From Ligula intestinalis (lineage: Eukaryota; Platyhelminthes; Cestoda; Diphyllobothriidea; Diphyllobothriidae): a DNA stretch of 64,000 nt. Position numbers and translations under genes: made by a program. Numbering within the stretch: position 1 is the stretch's first letter; every line of letters starts with the position of its first letter. A model generated the notes under the pieces. It worked only from the letters and a program-made list of their open reading frames with translations. It had not been told where the DNA came from and made no database searches. The stretch spans positions 72,360,669-72,424,668 of the forward strand of contig JAYGXS010000003.1 in the NCBI GenBank assembly GCA_036362985.1. The letters run 5' to 3'. Positions 46,860 through 60,100 of the stretch are shown one piece after another.

Positions 46860-47450
46860 CTGAAACATCAACCGAAATTCTATACTGTGTTTCCAGTTCG
46901 AACGAATTATCGGCCGGCCGTTGCATTTATATGGGAAAGAGGAACAAGAGAAACAAACGGTTAATAATGTTCCTCTTTTCCTGCAAGCGGGTTGTGGGAA
47001 GTGGGGGAAAGGGGTCGAAAAGAGAAGGATGTTTATGCGGGGAGGGTTTGATTGAACCAGTCTAGGGGAGGAAGGAAAGAGGGGAGAGGGGCCAAGAAAG
47101 TGCAGACGACTACAAACAGCTAAGTGGCTATGGGCCGTGCCATACGGGAGCTTGTAGGAGGTCCTTTTGCGCACACAACGCCGGTTTCCTCACCCTGATA
47201 GCGGTCGCTTCTGCTGTTGCTAGCAGGTGCTCAGCCAGGAACTTTTGATAGCTTATTGGGACCTTATAAATCACTCTGAAGGCTTCGTTGGGATCCGCCC
47301 GATGTCCGAAATCACCCATATGCACCAGAATTACACTGTTAACGCTCCTGATTTCATCATTACTCCGCCGTGCTGGGAGGTGCTCCCGTATTCCTATGGA
47401 CAAGCGCCGACTCCTGCGACCGAGTGTGCCTGCCAATTACTCTCCTGAAT
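46860..47450 (-). mobile_element. Penelope-like element 3, GIY-YIG end
   Basis: The minus-strand frame 47436-47128 carries RRLSIGIREHLPAR, VNSVILVHM and NEAFRVIYKVPISY, followed by LLATAEATAIRVRKP. This is the C-terminal GIY-YIG endonuclease end of a Penelope-like element. The catalytic GIY and YIG halves lie upstream and are lost. The tail to about 46860 contains the ATATAAATGCAA..GATAATT block seen in the tails at 42410 and 48790. Confidence 0.65.
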
Positions 47451-47464
47451 TCTATGATGGGAAT

Positions 47465-49085
47465 TTTCACAACTTCGAACAAATTTTATAGACTATGATT
47501 GTAAGATGTGTTATCTATCTCGACGTTCTTCAGACGCTCCAGGATGCCAGCTTTTGAACAATTTTCTTTCTGGTCGGCCGCAAAATCCTATTTTGTAAAA
47601 AATGCTGCTTTTCCTCGTTGATTTCTTATAGTCTTATAAATTCAAAGCTATTTTATAGAAAACATGCACAAAAGATATTCTTTATTGCATTCATTTGGTA
47701 ACAGCTTGTATGTTTTTCTTCTTCTTCGTCAAATCGTATACTTGAAGGAAGGGTGTGTTTGGTTTAATAACGTTTTCTAAATTGGCGAATAATTTTGAAA
47801 CGTCCGCGTTGACAAACTTGAATTTAAGATCTCCAGAAAAAATGCTGCATGCTATCTGTTCAGAGAAAATCACCAATTTCTCTTCACTAAGGAATCAAAT
47901 TTTGCTAATAAGATTATGCACTGGGTTAACTCATCATGTACACTTTATGGGCAACATCAATAGAGCAACGGATAGGGTGTATTATGAATGAACACTTAGC
48001 AGTTCTAAAAGCCTCTTCCTTAAAACCAAAGATATCTTTTCTTAAAATACAAAAGCTGCAGAAGGTATAATTTGCTACCAAATAAAAACGAGAAACAATA
48101 ATTCGGTGAATGATTTCTTTTAAATTTGTGAACATCCCCATTGAAAATCTCAGAAGATAAATTGGTGAACAGAAGTTTGTTTTGGATAAATTCTCGGCAG
48201 GCCTATACCTTTATATCGCAATTAACTAAATTAACTATGCGGGATGGTAGAAAAATAGTTCGGTTGTCAGAGGATTGGGGGGACGGTAATTGGGATCAGA
48301 ATCTGATAATTTGGGGGACTGGTAGCGGAGACAGTTGGTAAACTATGGGCTGTTGGATTAACAACTTTCGGTCATGGTAATTGCAGCGCCGTTACAAAGT
48401 CCTTTTGGACGCACAGGACCGTTCGGCGTAGCCTGTTGGAACAGAGTATATTGGTCGCACGAGCCGGCGTTTGTCCAAAAGAGTACGTGAACACATTCCA
48501 GCGTGGTTAGAGAAGGGCTAGATAAAAGATATTAAAAGTGTCATTCTAGCGCAGCTGGTAGACTCAGACCATCGCGTGGATCTCAGAGGGGCCTTCAAAC
48601 GATTAAAAATTCCTTGGACAACGTCTGTTGACTACGGCAAAAATCCGCAGCCAGGACTCTTCGCCGACGACTCCTTGGTCCCAAAAGAATTTCGTAAAGG
48701 CGCCGCAGCTACCTTGGCCGAAAATTGCTAATCCAACAGCCCACAGCTTATCACCCCATTTCCTTCTCCTCCCCCTCTCCCCTCCACCCCGTTCCCATAT
48801 AAATGTACAGGCTTGACGAGAATTTATCAAAAAGAGAAGTATGTTTGGCAATTTATCTTCTCAATTATTTCCATCAAATACATCCGAATTTGTAGGGGCA
48901 TCGGAAGCCAATGAGAAAATACACACCACTTACATAGCCATGTGTCTACAGATTACGCTTTTTGAAGCCAGTCAGAAGGAAGCTCCTTCAAAAGCCGGAA
49001 TCCTGACGTGATTGAAATATCTTGACATTAGCCTGCAGGATATTCAATATCACAACCTTAAGTAATTCGTCCCAAGTGAAAACAC
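47465..49085. repeat. Foldback element 3, interrupted
   Basis: Left arm about 47465-47765, centre about 47770-48040 (same orientation as in element 1), right arm from 48040. After about 48165 the arm is interrupted. Its outer part resumes near 48865 and ends near 49085, with GCCGGAATCCTGACGTGATTGAAAT matching the right arm of element 2. More diverged than elements 1 and 2. Confidence 0.65.
48165..48865. mobile_element. Inverted pair of Penelope tails in foldback 3
   Basis: 48165-48420 is the reverse complement of about 48640-48850: TGGGCTGTTGGATTAACAACTTTCGG against CCGAAAATTGCTAATCCAACAGCCCA. Both match the 3' tail of the element at 40.7-42.5 kb. The plus-strand half also holds a GIY-YIG region remnant at about 48490-48620. 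Head-to-head or tail-to-tail partial copies are a known habit of Penelope-like elements. Confidence 0.65.
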
Positions 49086-49189
49086 ATTTCACAGTTTCTG
49101 TTGACAGTTCACAGTGACATGCCAACTAAAGCCTATAAATGTTGAGCCACAGAAACACGCTGTGGCCTGGTCTGATGGTCTGCGACATA

Positions 49190-50400
49190 CATCCGTAGCC
49201 GCCACGACCGTGTCCTATTTCGCGGCGCTCTCTCTTATCCCCACCTGCAGCGTTCCTCAACATCTGCATGCGAGAGATCCCACTCCCCCGGGCACCTGGA
49301 CAAGTGGTATCGTACGAGGGCGCTGCTGCGTTCTTCTGCCGGCACCATCACATAGATCAGGCTGCGCAGCTCCTCTCGGAGTTCATGCCTGATGTCGAAA
49401 AATTCTTCACCCAGCGCGGGATGACGCTGGACCCGAAGGAATTCAATCGTCACCCGGCCATAAGCGTCAACGGTGCGTCCCTACCCCCTGTCCGTGAGCC
49501 AAAGCTCCTAGGCGTGCGTTTCGGTGCGCTTTTCACGTTCGCGGACCATGCCAGGGAAGTCGCAGGCAAAGTGAGCCACTACATCAAAGTCCTCAAGGCT
49601 CTAAAGAGAACATCCTGGGGCTGCGCGAGAGACGCTGACGACCACATTCAAAGCGCTGGCTAACACGCATCTCACTTATGCGGCATCAATCTGGTCTCCT
49701 AAGATCAGCTCTCCCAGCCTCCGCCGCCCTCAGTCAACACAGAACGCTGCCCTCCGCACGATCATAGCTTGCTATAAAATATCGCATATCGACCATATTT
49801 ATGCAGAGGCTTCTGTCCTGTCGGTTGCCCCTCACAACGCCAGCAGCTTTTGGTGGACCTGTTAGCAACCCGGCCATCCTAATCACCACCGTTCCCACGC
49901 TCCCGGACCCAGCCGTGGCGTTCGGTCACCTATTAGAGCTCTCCACAAGGAATTTGTCGCCTTGTGTCTCCCGGATCTACCCGTTGATGGCTCCACCATC
50001 ATGACAGGCTTCAAGTCTTTTCACCGCAGAGCCGTTGTCAAGGCAAAACTAAGCTACTATCCCACCGTCCTTTTGGGCGGCTATACATCTCCGATTGCGG
50101 CCTCTTAACAACAATTCCCGATGGCCACTCGCTGTACCTCGGCTGGCACGTAGTGGCTACTCAATGCTCCGCCTTCAGTACCAACACCGGCTCGACCCAT
50201 CCGCATCCGACAACTGATCCGATTGCGGCGTCTCTCCGCATGACTGTCAGCATATTTTAACCTGAGGTTCTCAGTCAGGCGCCCAATTCAACCCCGTGGA
50301 CCTTGGGCTCAAGCCGGCTGAGGTCTCGGCTTTTCTCCGTCTTCCAAATACAACCAGTTTGGACTCCGGCCGGGATTTTCGATCCAACAAGGGCTACGAA
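49190..50400 (+). mobile_element. Jockey/CR1-like LINE remnant, copy 1
   Basis: Reads REIPLPRAPGQ near 49275, a lost YADD region, then [15 protein letters not shown] near 49470, HYIKVLKALKRTSWG near 49580, and after a frame change LTYAASIWSPKISSPSL near 49675. It then runs through an LGGY and CGVSPHD-type cysteine region near 50070-50240, ending near 50400. This order matches the thumb and C-terminal part of jockey-like reverse transcriptases. Frameshifts and stops make it dead. It lies about 190 bases beyond the 3' end of XRN2, in the opposite orientation. Confidence 0.7.
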
Positions 50401-50586
50401 ACATACACACGCCCTACTGCCCTCGTCGACTTGGTGGGCACACAAGACAAGAAGACAACTACAAGTACATATGCATGTTTAAAAGTTTAAAAAGATGCTT
50501 TACAAGGGCCAGCAGAAAGCATAAAAGGCCAGCTCGGTAAAGAATGAAGACGTCAGGGCACACCAGCACCATCACCAATACTACTG

Positions 50587-51153
50587 CTAGTATCTGCGAG
50601 CTGGATGCGAGTCGTATCGGTCATACTGCTGGCCATTGTCTCGTGGCCGATGAAAGTTGCCGTAATTCCCCTGCTGAGGGTACCGGTTGTTGCCGCCTCG
50701 AGGAGGTGGGGGAGGACGATGCGAGGGGTAGGCCAGCGGCACCTGGGCCGGCGGTAAGCTGCCGTAGGGATTGGAGAACCGGTTGGGTCCGGTGGGTGAA
50801 TACGCCGGCGGGTACCGCTGGTGGTACTGCTGCTGCTGATGATGCTGCGACTGGTTACTGTGACGAAAACTGTTGGCTGAGGGCAGCGCATGATGAATCA
50901 TGCGTTCTGCGGGTCGCTGGTACTGCGAGGGCGTTTTATCCTCAGCTGCAAAGTTGGCACGCAATTCGCGCATTCCTCGACTGCCACTGCCGGCATTGTA
51001 GTTGTGGCCAGCATAGTCAGGGGAGAAGGGAGAGGGCGAGCGGTCCTGGCCACCACCACCACGGCCACGACCACCTCGACTAAAGCCCCCACGACCGCGT
51101 CCCCTACCACGAAGGGTGGAGGGCATTAGGTTGAATGGAGACGGCATCTTCAC
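50587..51153 (-). CDS. XRN2: XRN2 exon 7 (RG-rich C-terminus)
   Basis: Acceptor ATCCTGCAG|GTGAAG. 188 codons plus stop: [11 protein letters not shown], then an [12 protein letters not shown] block, then a Gln/His/Tyr/Pro-rich tail ending in RRY. Similar Arg/Gly and Tyr/Pro tails end animal XRN2. Confidence 0.85.
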   Translation of the reverse strand: MKMPSPFNLMPSTLRGRGRGRGGFSRGGRGRGGGGQDRSPSPFSPDYAGHNYNAGSGSRGMRELRANFAAEDKTPSQYQRPAERMIHHALPSANSFRHSNQSQHHQQQQYHQRYPPAYSPTGPNRFSNPYGSLPPAQVPLAYPSHRPPPPPRGGNNRYPQQGNYGNFHRPRDNGQQYDRYDSHPARRY

Positions 51154-54100
51154 CTGCAGGATAAAGGAGGCGTGATTAAAATACTTCAGAGAGTGAATGC
51201 ATCATAGGCTAATCGTGAAAAGGCTACCAAAAGGCAACGCCTGTGGCGAGCTGAGAACAGCCGTTCAAGGGTGGACACCAACCGGGATTGAGTATGACTG
51301 GCTGATGAAGGCTAATGAGCTGGAAACAGTCATTCCAGCCTTCCCTGTCTCTCCCGACAATGCTCATCTGCCTACATTGCGAGCCACTGATGGGGCTTGA
51401 AACTGAGCTCCAAAGCACAACGGGACGCGCGAGTCCCGTTAGCGATCGGTGAGCTTTCATCGCTGAATGCAAATAGTTCCTGTCTAAATCGGGGCTTAGT
51501 GGGATAGACTCCCTATCAAAAGGTCGCGAGTTAGAGCCTCGGGTGATGCATCAACTGGGATTTTGTGTTGCTGACTGATTACGGCTAAAAAGCCAGAATT
51601 GTTAACTGCAGCTTCCTTTGCCTTTGCCAGCAATGGTTGTCTGCCGAAACTATCTTCATTACGAATACATTATGGTGTCGGAGTACCAGAAAGGGCCATC
51701 GAGGATCAACTTTCTGATCAAGGATCATACCTTACGAGGCTTATGCTCTGGGAAAAGGATGATCGTGGGTACTTCGATCAAGTAGTCGATACAGTCTAGT
51801 TCAATCTAATTGAGAAGCAAGCTCCCGGCTTTCAATAAGCGTCAGCATTCAGCAAATTCCAATCCCCTTACCCTAGTACCGCGATAATTCGTGGACAACC
51901 ATTCAACCTACTTCGACTGCCCGCATGAAGAAAAACGCGAAGCCGAAGCAGTTGATTGGAGGATTCCTTTAACATCCGAGTTCCGGTTTTGCCGACCTAG
52001 AAATTACAACAACAGCATACTAGGCTGCAGTAAGAACGGCTTAGATTCCACGTTCGTGAGAATGTCACGAAGGCCACATTGAGACGGCGCCATTACAGTC
52101 TGACCCAAAGTTTTGAGGAGCTAGCCCCTTACACACAAACTTTTAAGTTGTGACTAATAGCCCAGAGAAAAATGCTGACATTCCATGAGGATATATTCCA
52201 CAGTATCGACCGAATCCACTCTCTCTTACTCCCGTGCACTGGTCAACTACCTGAGCCTGACAAACAACTGGTACTAAGGTTGAGCGCGGAAGTTTACAAA
52301 GACAACCAGCCCATCTACTCGGACCACACACGTGATTTAGTCTTCTCCCTCCCCCCTCCAGGTGACTAGAAAACACAAAAGGCAGAACTAACCGAGTCCA
52401 GGAGACGGGCAGGGAAGATGTGTCCGAAGGGGTAGGCCGGGTTCTCGAAAAAGGCACAGATGGCGCGTTGCTGGACGGCAGCAATGTCGGGTAGGCGACT
52501 GGGCACGCCAGAGCGCATCCGATGGCCTGGCAGACAGGCGAAGTCGTAGTCTGGCCAAACTCGACCAGAAACACCCTCAGTGAGAGCGGCGTTGATGATT
52601 GAGGAGTGGTCTGGTGCGTCACCTTCGTAGGAAACCAACTCACCGCCCGCCGCGGCCTGTTTGTCCCCACCGTTTTTCTTTTGCTCTGCCGGTTCTTCAT
52701 ACAGCGAGACCAGATACTTGCCCATTTCTGTGTCCGCGTGACAGAAGTAGAGCTCCGGTCGCCGTAAGTTGCGTGTCTTCTCCTCCACCGTGAGCAGATT
52801 GCGTCGTGAATCCAGTGCCTTGAGAAGGCGCACCTCGTCGACAAAAGGTAGAAGAGCTACTCCCATCCACAGATAACGCTTGCCGTTCAAATCTACCTGA
52901 AAAGAAGAAGAACATGGGAGTAGAAGGTAAGCAGGGCATAAATAGGCGCGAGGGATCTTTCAATTTGCCAGATAGCCCACGAGGACAACCTGTACAATAA
53001 TGCGGAGGCTTCTGTCCTGCCGGTCGCCCCGCACAACAAACCCCTGGATCAGCAGTTCTGGTGGAACTGTTCACAACCTGGCCATCCGAACCACCATCGC
53101 TGCAACGCCACTGAGTCTAGCCGTAACTTTCGGTCGTCTATCCGATCTCTCTACAAGGCAGACGTCGCCTAGTCTCTCTCGGATCTACCCGCTGATAGCT
53201 CCGCCATCAAGGCAGGCTACCAGCACCTTCACCAGATGGCCGTTGCGGACGCTAAATCCAGCTATCATCCCCCGGTCCTTCTGGGTGGCTATCCACCTCC
53301 GATTGCCGCCTCGGAACGACATCTCCCAAGGGTGACTCGCCGTACCCTGGCGCAGCTACGCAGTGGCTACTGCAAGCTCCTTCGCCAGTACCAACAGCGG
53401 CTCGACCCATCCATACCCGACAGCTGTCTCGACTGCGGCGTCTCGCCGCATGACTGCCGTCATCTCTTCACCTGTAGTTCCTGGCCAGCAACCCAACGCA
53501 CCCCCGAGGACCTTTGGCTCAAGCCGGCTGAGGTCGCGGCTTTTCTCCGTCCTCCAACTGCACCCAGTTTGGACTCCAACGGGGACCCCTGATCCAACAA
53601 GGGCTACCAACCAATTTGTACAATTCATTTTCTATTTACTGGAAGTCTGAGTGTCTTTGCCACTGTCTATTCTGAGGGGCAACAAATTCATATAGTAGGG
53701 GAAAAGGTGTTAGAAGCCTAGCCTAACAGAATACCAGCATAACCTTGCAGGCTGTCCTAAGGCGTCGTGCCTGCAGCCGACTGCTACAATGATTCCCTTG
53801 TCAACGTGGACTGCCGCAGGGTTTTCTGTCTTCGCTATGACGGACCCTACGCGATGACCTTAAACCGCTGGACCGAATGCACACATGCGCACGCCCAACT
53901 AGTCACAGTTTCTCAAAGACCACTTAGGTGCACTACACGGCTGGTGACAAATCATGCCACAAGCGAACGTACTTGACAATCACTTATCAGAAGTAAAATG
54001 TCACATCTCACCCAGTGAGAGTTGCATGCGGACTGACAAGGACACCGCCGCCAGTCCGCCTCTCGCTCGGGCATCGCCCCGTGGTGAGACATTAAGCCCT

Positions 54101-57100
54101 GGACAACGCCAGTGACACAACTGCCACCCGAGACAATAACTCCGGGTTTTATCTGTATACTTAATAAAAGCGATCTTGTGGTTCTGTGCGGTTCCTACAC
54201 CGTTTTTGATTGGCTGGCGTCAAGAGTCATAGGTTTGTTCGCCGATAGCATTGTTCGTAAAAGCGGCACTATAACGCGTGCCTGTCCGCCTTTCTTGGGA
54301 ATCGTTTTTGCGAGCTGTCTATCTTACGCTTAGCTGTTTCAGACAGACTCGCTAACCGTAAAAATTTTTGCCTACTTCCACCCAGACCCCCATACAATTG
54401 ACGTCCAGGTAGTCGCGGCCACATGAACCACTACCCCCCCCCGCCACCGACGCAGCAAGGGCTAAATCCGCTGCCTCCGGCCATTTAACACTTAAGTGTC
54501 CACCTGGAAAATGGCCAACGGATTTACTTTATGGAAGAATCCCTCTTGCATCAACTTCAAAATCTCAAAAGATAGACCTTAGCTCCATTCCTCAAATTTT
54601 ACCAGCGAGGTTTATTTGCCCTGGCGCTTTTGCATATTGAAATCTGATCATACTACACGTGGAACGATGCGCGGTATGCCTCAAAATGATGATAAGTGGG
54701 AGAATACGATTGCTGAATCTGTTGTTACTAATACTCCTTATCCATTACAACGACTACCTGCATTTTTGATTAGGAATTTGGAGCGCTGGATAGAACACTG
54801 CGTGATGTCACAGAATGACCCATTCCGTTTGGTTGCCTCACAATGGTTTTACCTGGTTATTTCCGTCAGACACTACATGTGATTCAAAGGGGCACCAGAG
54901 GTGACCAGGTTAAATACTTCCTGAAATATCCACCGTTCTGGTCAAGGGTAAAGGCATTAAGGCTCCCGACCAATAACATTGACACCGATGCAACCGAAAA
55001 CATCCCCAGTACTTTTGTTACAAATTTTCTGTTCAGTGGCCAAGCTCTCAGAGAAAAAAACTTTCCCTTATCTTCAATCCACCTTGGGAACTATAATGGA
55101 CAGGGAGGCTTAAAGGCGAAGCCGGGCTTTTTCGCTAGTGCAAAATAAACTCTCGACCGGGTGGCTTCTTATTGTGTTCTTCTTTGGGGATTCCAAAGGG
55201 CGTAATAAGACGGGGACACAGCCAGAAGTCCCCGTTAAAACAAAAGGTACACTATCGGTACAAAAATAATTATGCCAATAAAAGTGTGCAGAGTACCGCA
55301 CAAATAAAACCTACACTGTTTCCACTATTTTGGCGCACCATCATCAATCACCATCATCATCAATTACCGCTGCGGATAAACTTTCACCGGCCTATCGGGC
55401 CCAATTCTCCTTGCACCCCTTTGCCTGTTTAGAGGAATCGTTTATGCAATGGTGCTGTTATCACCGAGAAAACGAAATAGACCTCACTCTTTCTGAGACA
55501 TCGACTAAATGATTTACAATTGCCAACTTCTGTTTCGTTCTTGTGGAGCGAAATGTGAAGCTCTTTCAACCATGACAGTTCTATACCTGCGTCTGACGTG
55601 CACAGTACACGTTAAACAAAAATGAGGGGACAAGCCAGTCTACACGGGTAAACGGGACTTCAAGCTAGACTTTCTCAGAGCACTGTATCTGGTTTAGAGT
55701 GGAGTTGAAGACATGGGTGTAATGGCAGAGCAAACAGTCAGAGGAGGTGGGAAGAGCGAAGTAACAATTGCACGAACAAAACCGTAGTAGTAGTAGTAGT
55801 AGTGATGACGATTAGGAGCTAGGACTTGTTTGCCCGTTTTCGAAGCCCCCTACGCAACTTTGTTGGCATTTGTATTGTAAATAGGTTTGGGGGAGGGGGG
55901 AGAACCAACGCTTTCTCACCTTGAAATCAGTTGGGTAGAAATCAATGATGGGAGAGTCGGGATCAGTCATGAGGTCTTGCCAGGCTGGGGGCACGTGAGA
56001 ACGGGACGCAGCCGGAAAAACGCCCATTAGCTGTTCCAGTGGACAGAAGGGTTTCGTCTTTTTTTCTGAAAATTCCAGTTTCACAGAGGCAACGTTCACA
56101 AAGTCGCTGGCGAAGGGTGCATAGTGGTAAGGGTAGTACCAATTCCAGGAAGCACAGCCCTAAAAGTGATGGAGAATATATTAAACATCGTAGGATTAGG
56201 CCGTGACTGGAAGCTGTGTGGCTTAATCCATTTATCGGATATCGTGGCCTACTGCCGAGTTTAGCGCACAAGGGAAGATCGCATCGGCAAAAACCAGCAA
56301 GAACGACCTGACAGCAAGGGCTAACTAACAAGAAACTGAAGGTCCCTTATTCGAAAAAGAGGTATTAAACATTAATCGAAGTCGACGTTATATAATCGTT
56401 TTCAGAAATTCAGACAAATATTTGAGGTAATTCGTGAGTTTTTAATGACTGGGAAATTTAGTAAAGAAATGAGATGGGAAATTTGCGCAACAACTCAGAT
56501 ACAGAACAGTCCAAGGAAACTGATAGACAAATTGTCTCGCAGAAAACGCTTTCTTATCGTGTGGTTTTAGTTTGGCCCGCAGCCAGTCCTAGAAGACTGC
56601 TCCAATCAACCAGGACATGCTTAATCAAAAACCAATTTTACCTCAACGGTGCAAATTCCACTTAAATTTTTATAAACGCTCCTATTAGGTCGGTTACTTG
56701 ATTTATGAAAAAATCATCGACTGGAAACAAGTGTGCGTAATCGCCCCATACGTACCGAAGACCACTGGCAAATCTGGTGGGCGGATTACAGGTCTTTATC
56801 ACCCTTAAAACTAATGGCGCATACTAAAGGAAAGAGCTACGCTGTGCAAACATAAACTGCTGCTATGGCGAGATAAAATGTTCTCCCTAGTGCGGGCCAA
56901 AGCTCTAACCTTATTCACACAATGGCAAATGAGCTGGCCTCCAGTAAGAAAGACTGAATACGTGTGATCGAAGGTAAGAGTTCTGATCAAGACTCCATTA
57001 GTCGTCATATTGGTCTATCACACGCATATGAAGCCATAATTACAGCTAAATTTTAGTTAACTCACACCGCTCACTCGAACCAAAGCATAGCCAATAATTT

Positions 57101-60100
57101 CACCGGAATGGGCACACCACGATCTACTGGCTTCCCGAAACAAACAAGCTTCGTATGAGTGGCAAAGGTCGCGAACAAGCAATCAACTTCCAGGCTGAAG
57201 TCAGTCAAGTTGTGAAAACAACAGCAAGAATATAACAAAAAGATAGTCCAAAAAGGAACTGAAAAGCTTACGAGGATCATAAAAAGCGATCGATCCCTTT
57301 TTTCAGCGAAATAGTCAGTAGTATAGGAAACAAAAGTCGCCCTTACAGTAAATGGCGATGATACATTTTTGATTGCAACTACAGAGGCAAAATGTCAACG
57401 GCATTAGAAGGTCCATGAAAGTTGTGAGAATAAAATCACTCCGTCAGTACGGTTGCAAACCGGAAACGATAAAAAAATCTGCCTACGAGACAGTTCTGCA
57501 GCTGATAGAAACGACAACGAAAACGGAGACAGAAGTGCAACAAAATATTCACCTGATAATAGTAGGCCAATACCCAGCACAGGCCAATCACATATTCGTG
57601 GGCGACTTTGAGACAAAACTCCGGCGCGTCGGCTGGATCAACGCCAAACTTGGACTGGTAGTAGCGCTCACGCCAACCATCCTCCCAGAGACGTACCTCA
57701 TCACAGTTGTCAATCTTTTCATCCTCATCCATCTGATCGGGATTATCCTAATGACAGAGACAGAGAGGGCATTTAAATAATGGACGGACAAAACAAATGG
57801 TACATTCAGCGGGCCCTCCTCTCATTTCTCTAGGTAGAGCCTAGACAAGCTAATGCGGTAGATCGAGGAAAGTAAAACTCAAAGGAGACGCACTAGTCGT
57901 CCTAGGTGGACATTTCAACGAAGTGCAATCTTATATGGTTCATACCGGATGGACAGTCCTCATGCTTACGTTTTCACATTTGCTAGAGCAGTAGTAGTAG
58001 TAAGACCAGAACAAGCTCGGAAAGGTGCTTCCCGTTTACGAAAAAGAGATTAAAACAGAGGTATGATTCAGATTATTTCCTACCGTGGCTGGTTTCCGAA
58101 TGATGGCTGAAGCATCGACACCTCCCAATCGACCCTTCGGAACCGGATCCAGGCCGATCAGCTTCTTCGGCGGTTCAGACCCATCAGACGAGGACTTTCT
58201 TTTCGATCCAGGTTCAGCATCCGTAGACTTGAGCATAGCCTTTAATAGGGTGGCTGCTTCCATGTTCTCCAACTGTCGTTCGACCATGTTAACGTTCATA
58301 TTTCCTCGACGGCAGTTGTGAACATCCTGGGCTGTAACCGACTTCTGTGCATCGTATTGATACGAGCTCCCACTATTACGTCGTGCAACCCCACCCTGGT
58401 TGCCAAGGGCTACAGGAGCTAGAAGACCGCTAGAAGGCGGAGTCCAGGAGGCGCGCTGTGGTCGTCCGCCGTTGCCAGGGCGTCCGTAGCCTCTTTCGTT
58501 CTGACGCTTCTTGCGATCCCGGAAGGAGAGTTCACTTTCGCGGCGTGACTTAAAGATCTCATCCTCTACTTTGCCCAACTCGGTTAGGATTGTTTGCACG
58601 CGGTCAAGGTGCACGTGACCACTATCAGTCAGCCAACCATCGGCGTCTGTGACTGTAGACTTGTACAATTCGATCAGACGGTCGATTGCACCCTCACGAA
58701 TCTCCAGGCTTGGTAAGTGCGGAAGGAAGTCATTGCCCACGAAGAAACACATAAAGACCCAGTCATCGATGGCTCGCTCTAAATCCCACTCAAAGGGTAG
58801 GTTTGGCATTTGTAGCTCCTTCTCCAGGTACTGCCGCAACACTGCCAGTTTGATGAAAATAAACTCCTGTGAAAAAAAGGAAAGAATAGAGTCCCTTAGA
58901 GATCTTAGAAGCCAAAGAACAACAAACCGCATAAAAGATTAGTGTTTCAAAAAGTAATAAAACGCACCACATCAGCTCCAGGTGGTGGGGGCGATCTGTC
59001 ATCTTCGTCTCTTGGTGTGCCTACACAGTCCTCCATTTCGTGGCCATACTGGCCGCAAAGTTCGCAAGGCCTCGGCTGATTCGGTTTGAACTCCTCGCGT
59101 ATAATTGTGAAATGAGGTTCATGCGTAGCTAGGCCAAGCATGATCAGATCAGCGTCGGCTCCACACAAACAATGACGCGTGTTCGGGTCATGTGTAGGTG
59201 ACTGGCGTTGACGACGAATAAAATCCATAATTTTGTGCTCGCCTTCTCCTGGCGCGTTTGAGTCGCTGAGAATGACCTATAAAAGAATTGATGAAAGTAG
59301 TTGATTGTAGATATGAGACCCAAAGGCCAAGACTCTCGATACCTTTGTCCAGTTTTAAAAAGCTACATACAAAAAAATTATGAACAGGAGAAAAGGGGGA
59401 GGACGATGGTTACGAATTTCAAGCGGACAAAATGCCGAAAACTCCGTGACGTAAGCTTACTTAAAACAGCGAGTTGTCGAGAAAAAGTAATATTATCCTT
59501 TTTCAGCAGAGCATCAAAACATATACATATACTAGAAGGTATGATAATTGACGGTTTAATACCGACCCGACCCAGTCATCCTCACACATACTGAAAACTA
59601 AGATGAACTAAAAGGACTTCGCTATAATTTTGCAAATTATCAAGACTGCTGAATGGATAAGCCACTTAACTTAAATGGAGCACAATGGCTGTGGATATTC
59701 AAAGTTGGGGGTGCAGCGCTGTTGTCTGTACATTTACTAGAAGCCTGCAAACCGGCATTGTCGTCTTAGTACTTGTCTTCGATAAATGCGTCCAGACACA
59801 GCAAGGGACTCAATTATAATGTAACAAATTCGCAAAACCAAGAAAATGGTTAAGAAACGAAAAAATATATTCCAGCAGCTCTGAATATATCGACTGCTGA
59901 AAACCAAATTCAAAAATATGCAAGTGAGAACACAAACCTGCAAATTCTTCCAGGCAGGGTTGCTGTTAAGGCGCTCATACACGTAATAACGCAGTGCTAT
60001 CGCGAGTCTGTCCATGAAGGGGGTTCCCGGAGTAATGCAGTTGGAATCAAAATGTTCAGACGCATCCTTGGGCGGCGGAAGACTGGCGCCCTTAGCTAAT

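Noticed and set aside
50544..51083. 179-codon plus-strand frame across XRN2 exon 7
   Set aside because: Antisense of the RGG/Gln-rich tail; no motif.
57373..57780. 135-codon plus-strand frame across XRN2 exon 4
   Set aside because: Exon 4 on the minus strand is strongly conserved with good splice sites; the plus frame is its shadow.
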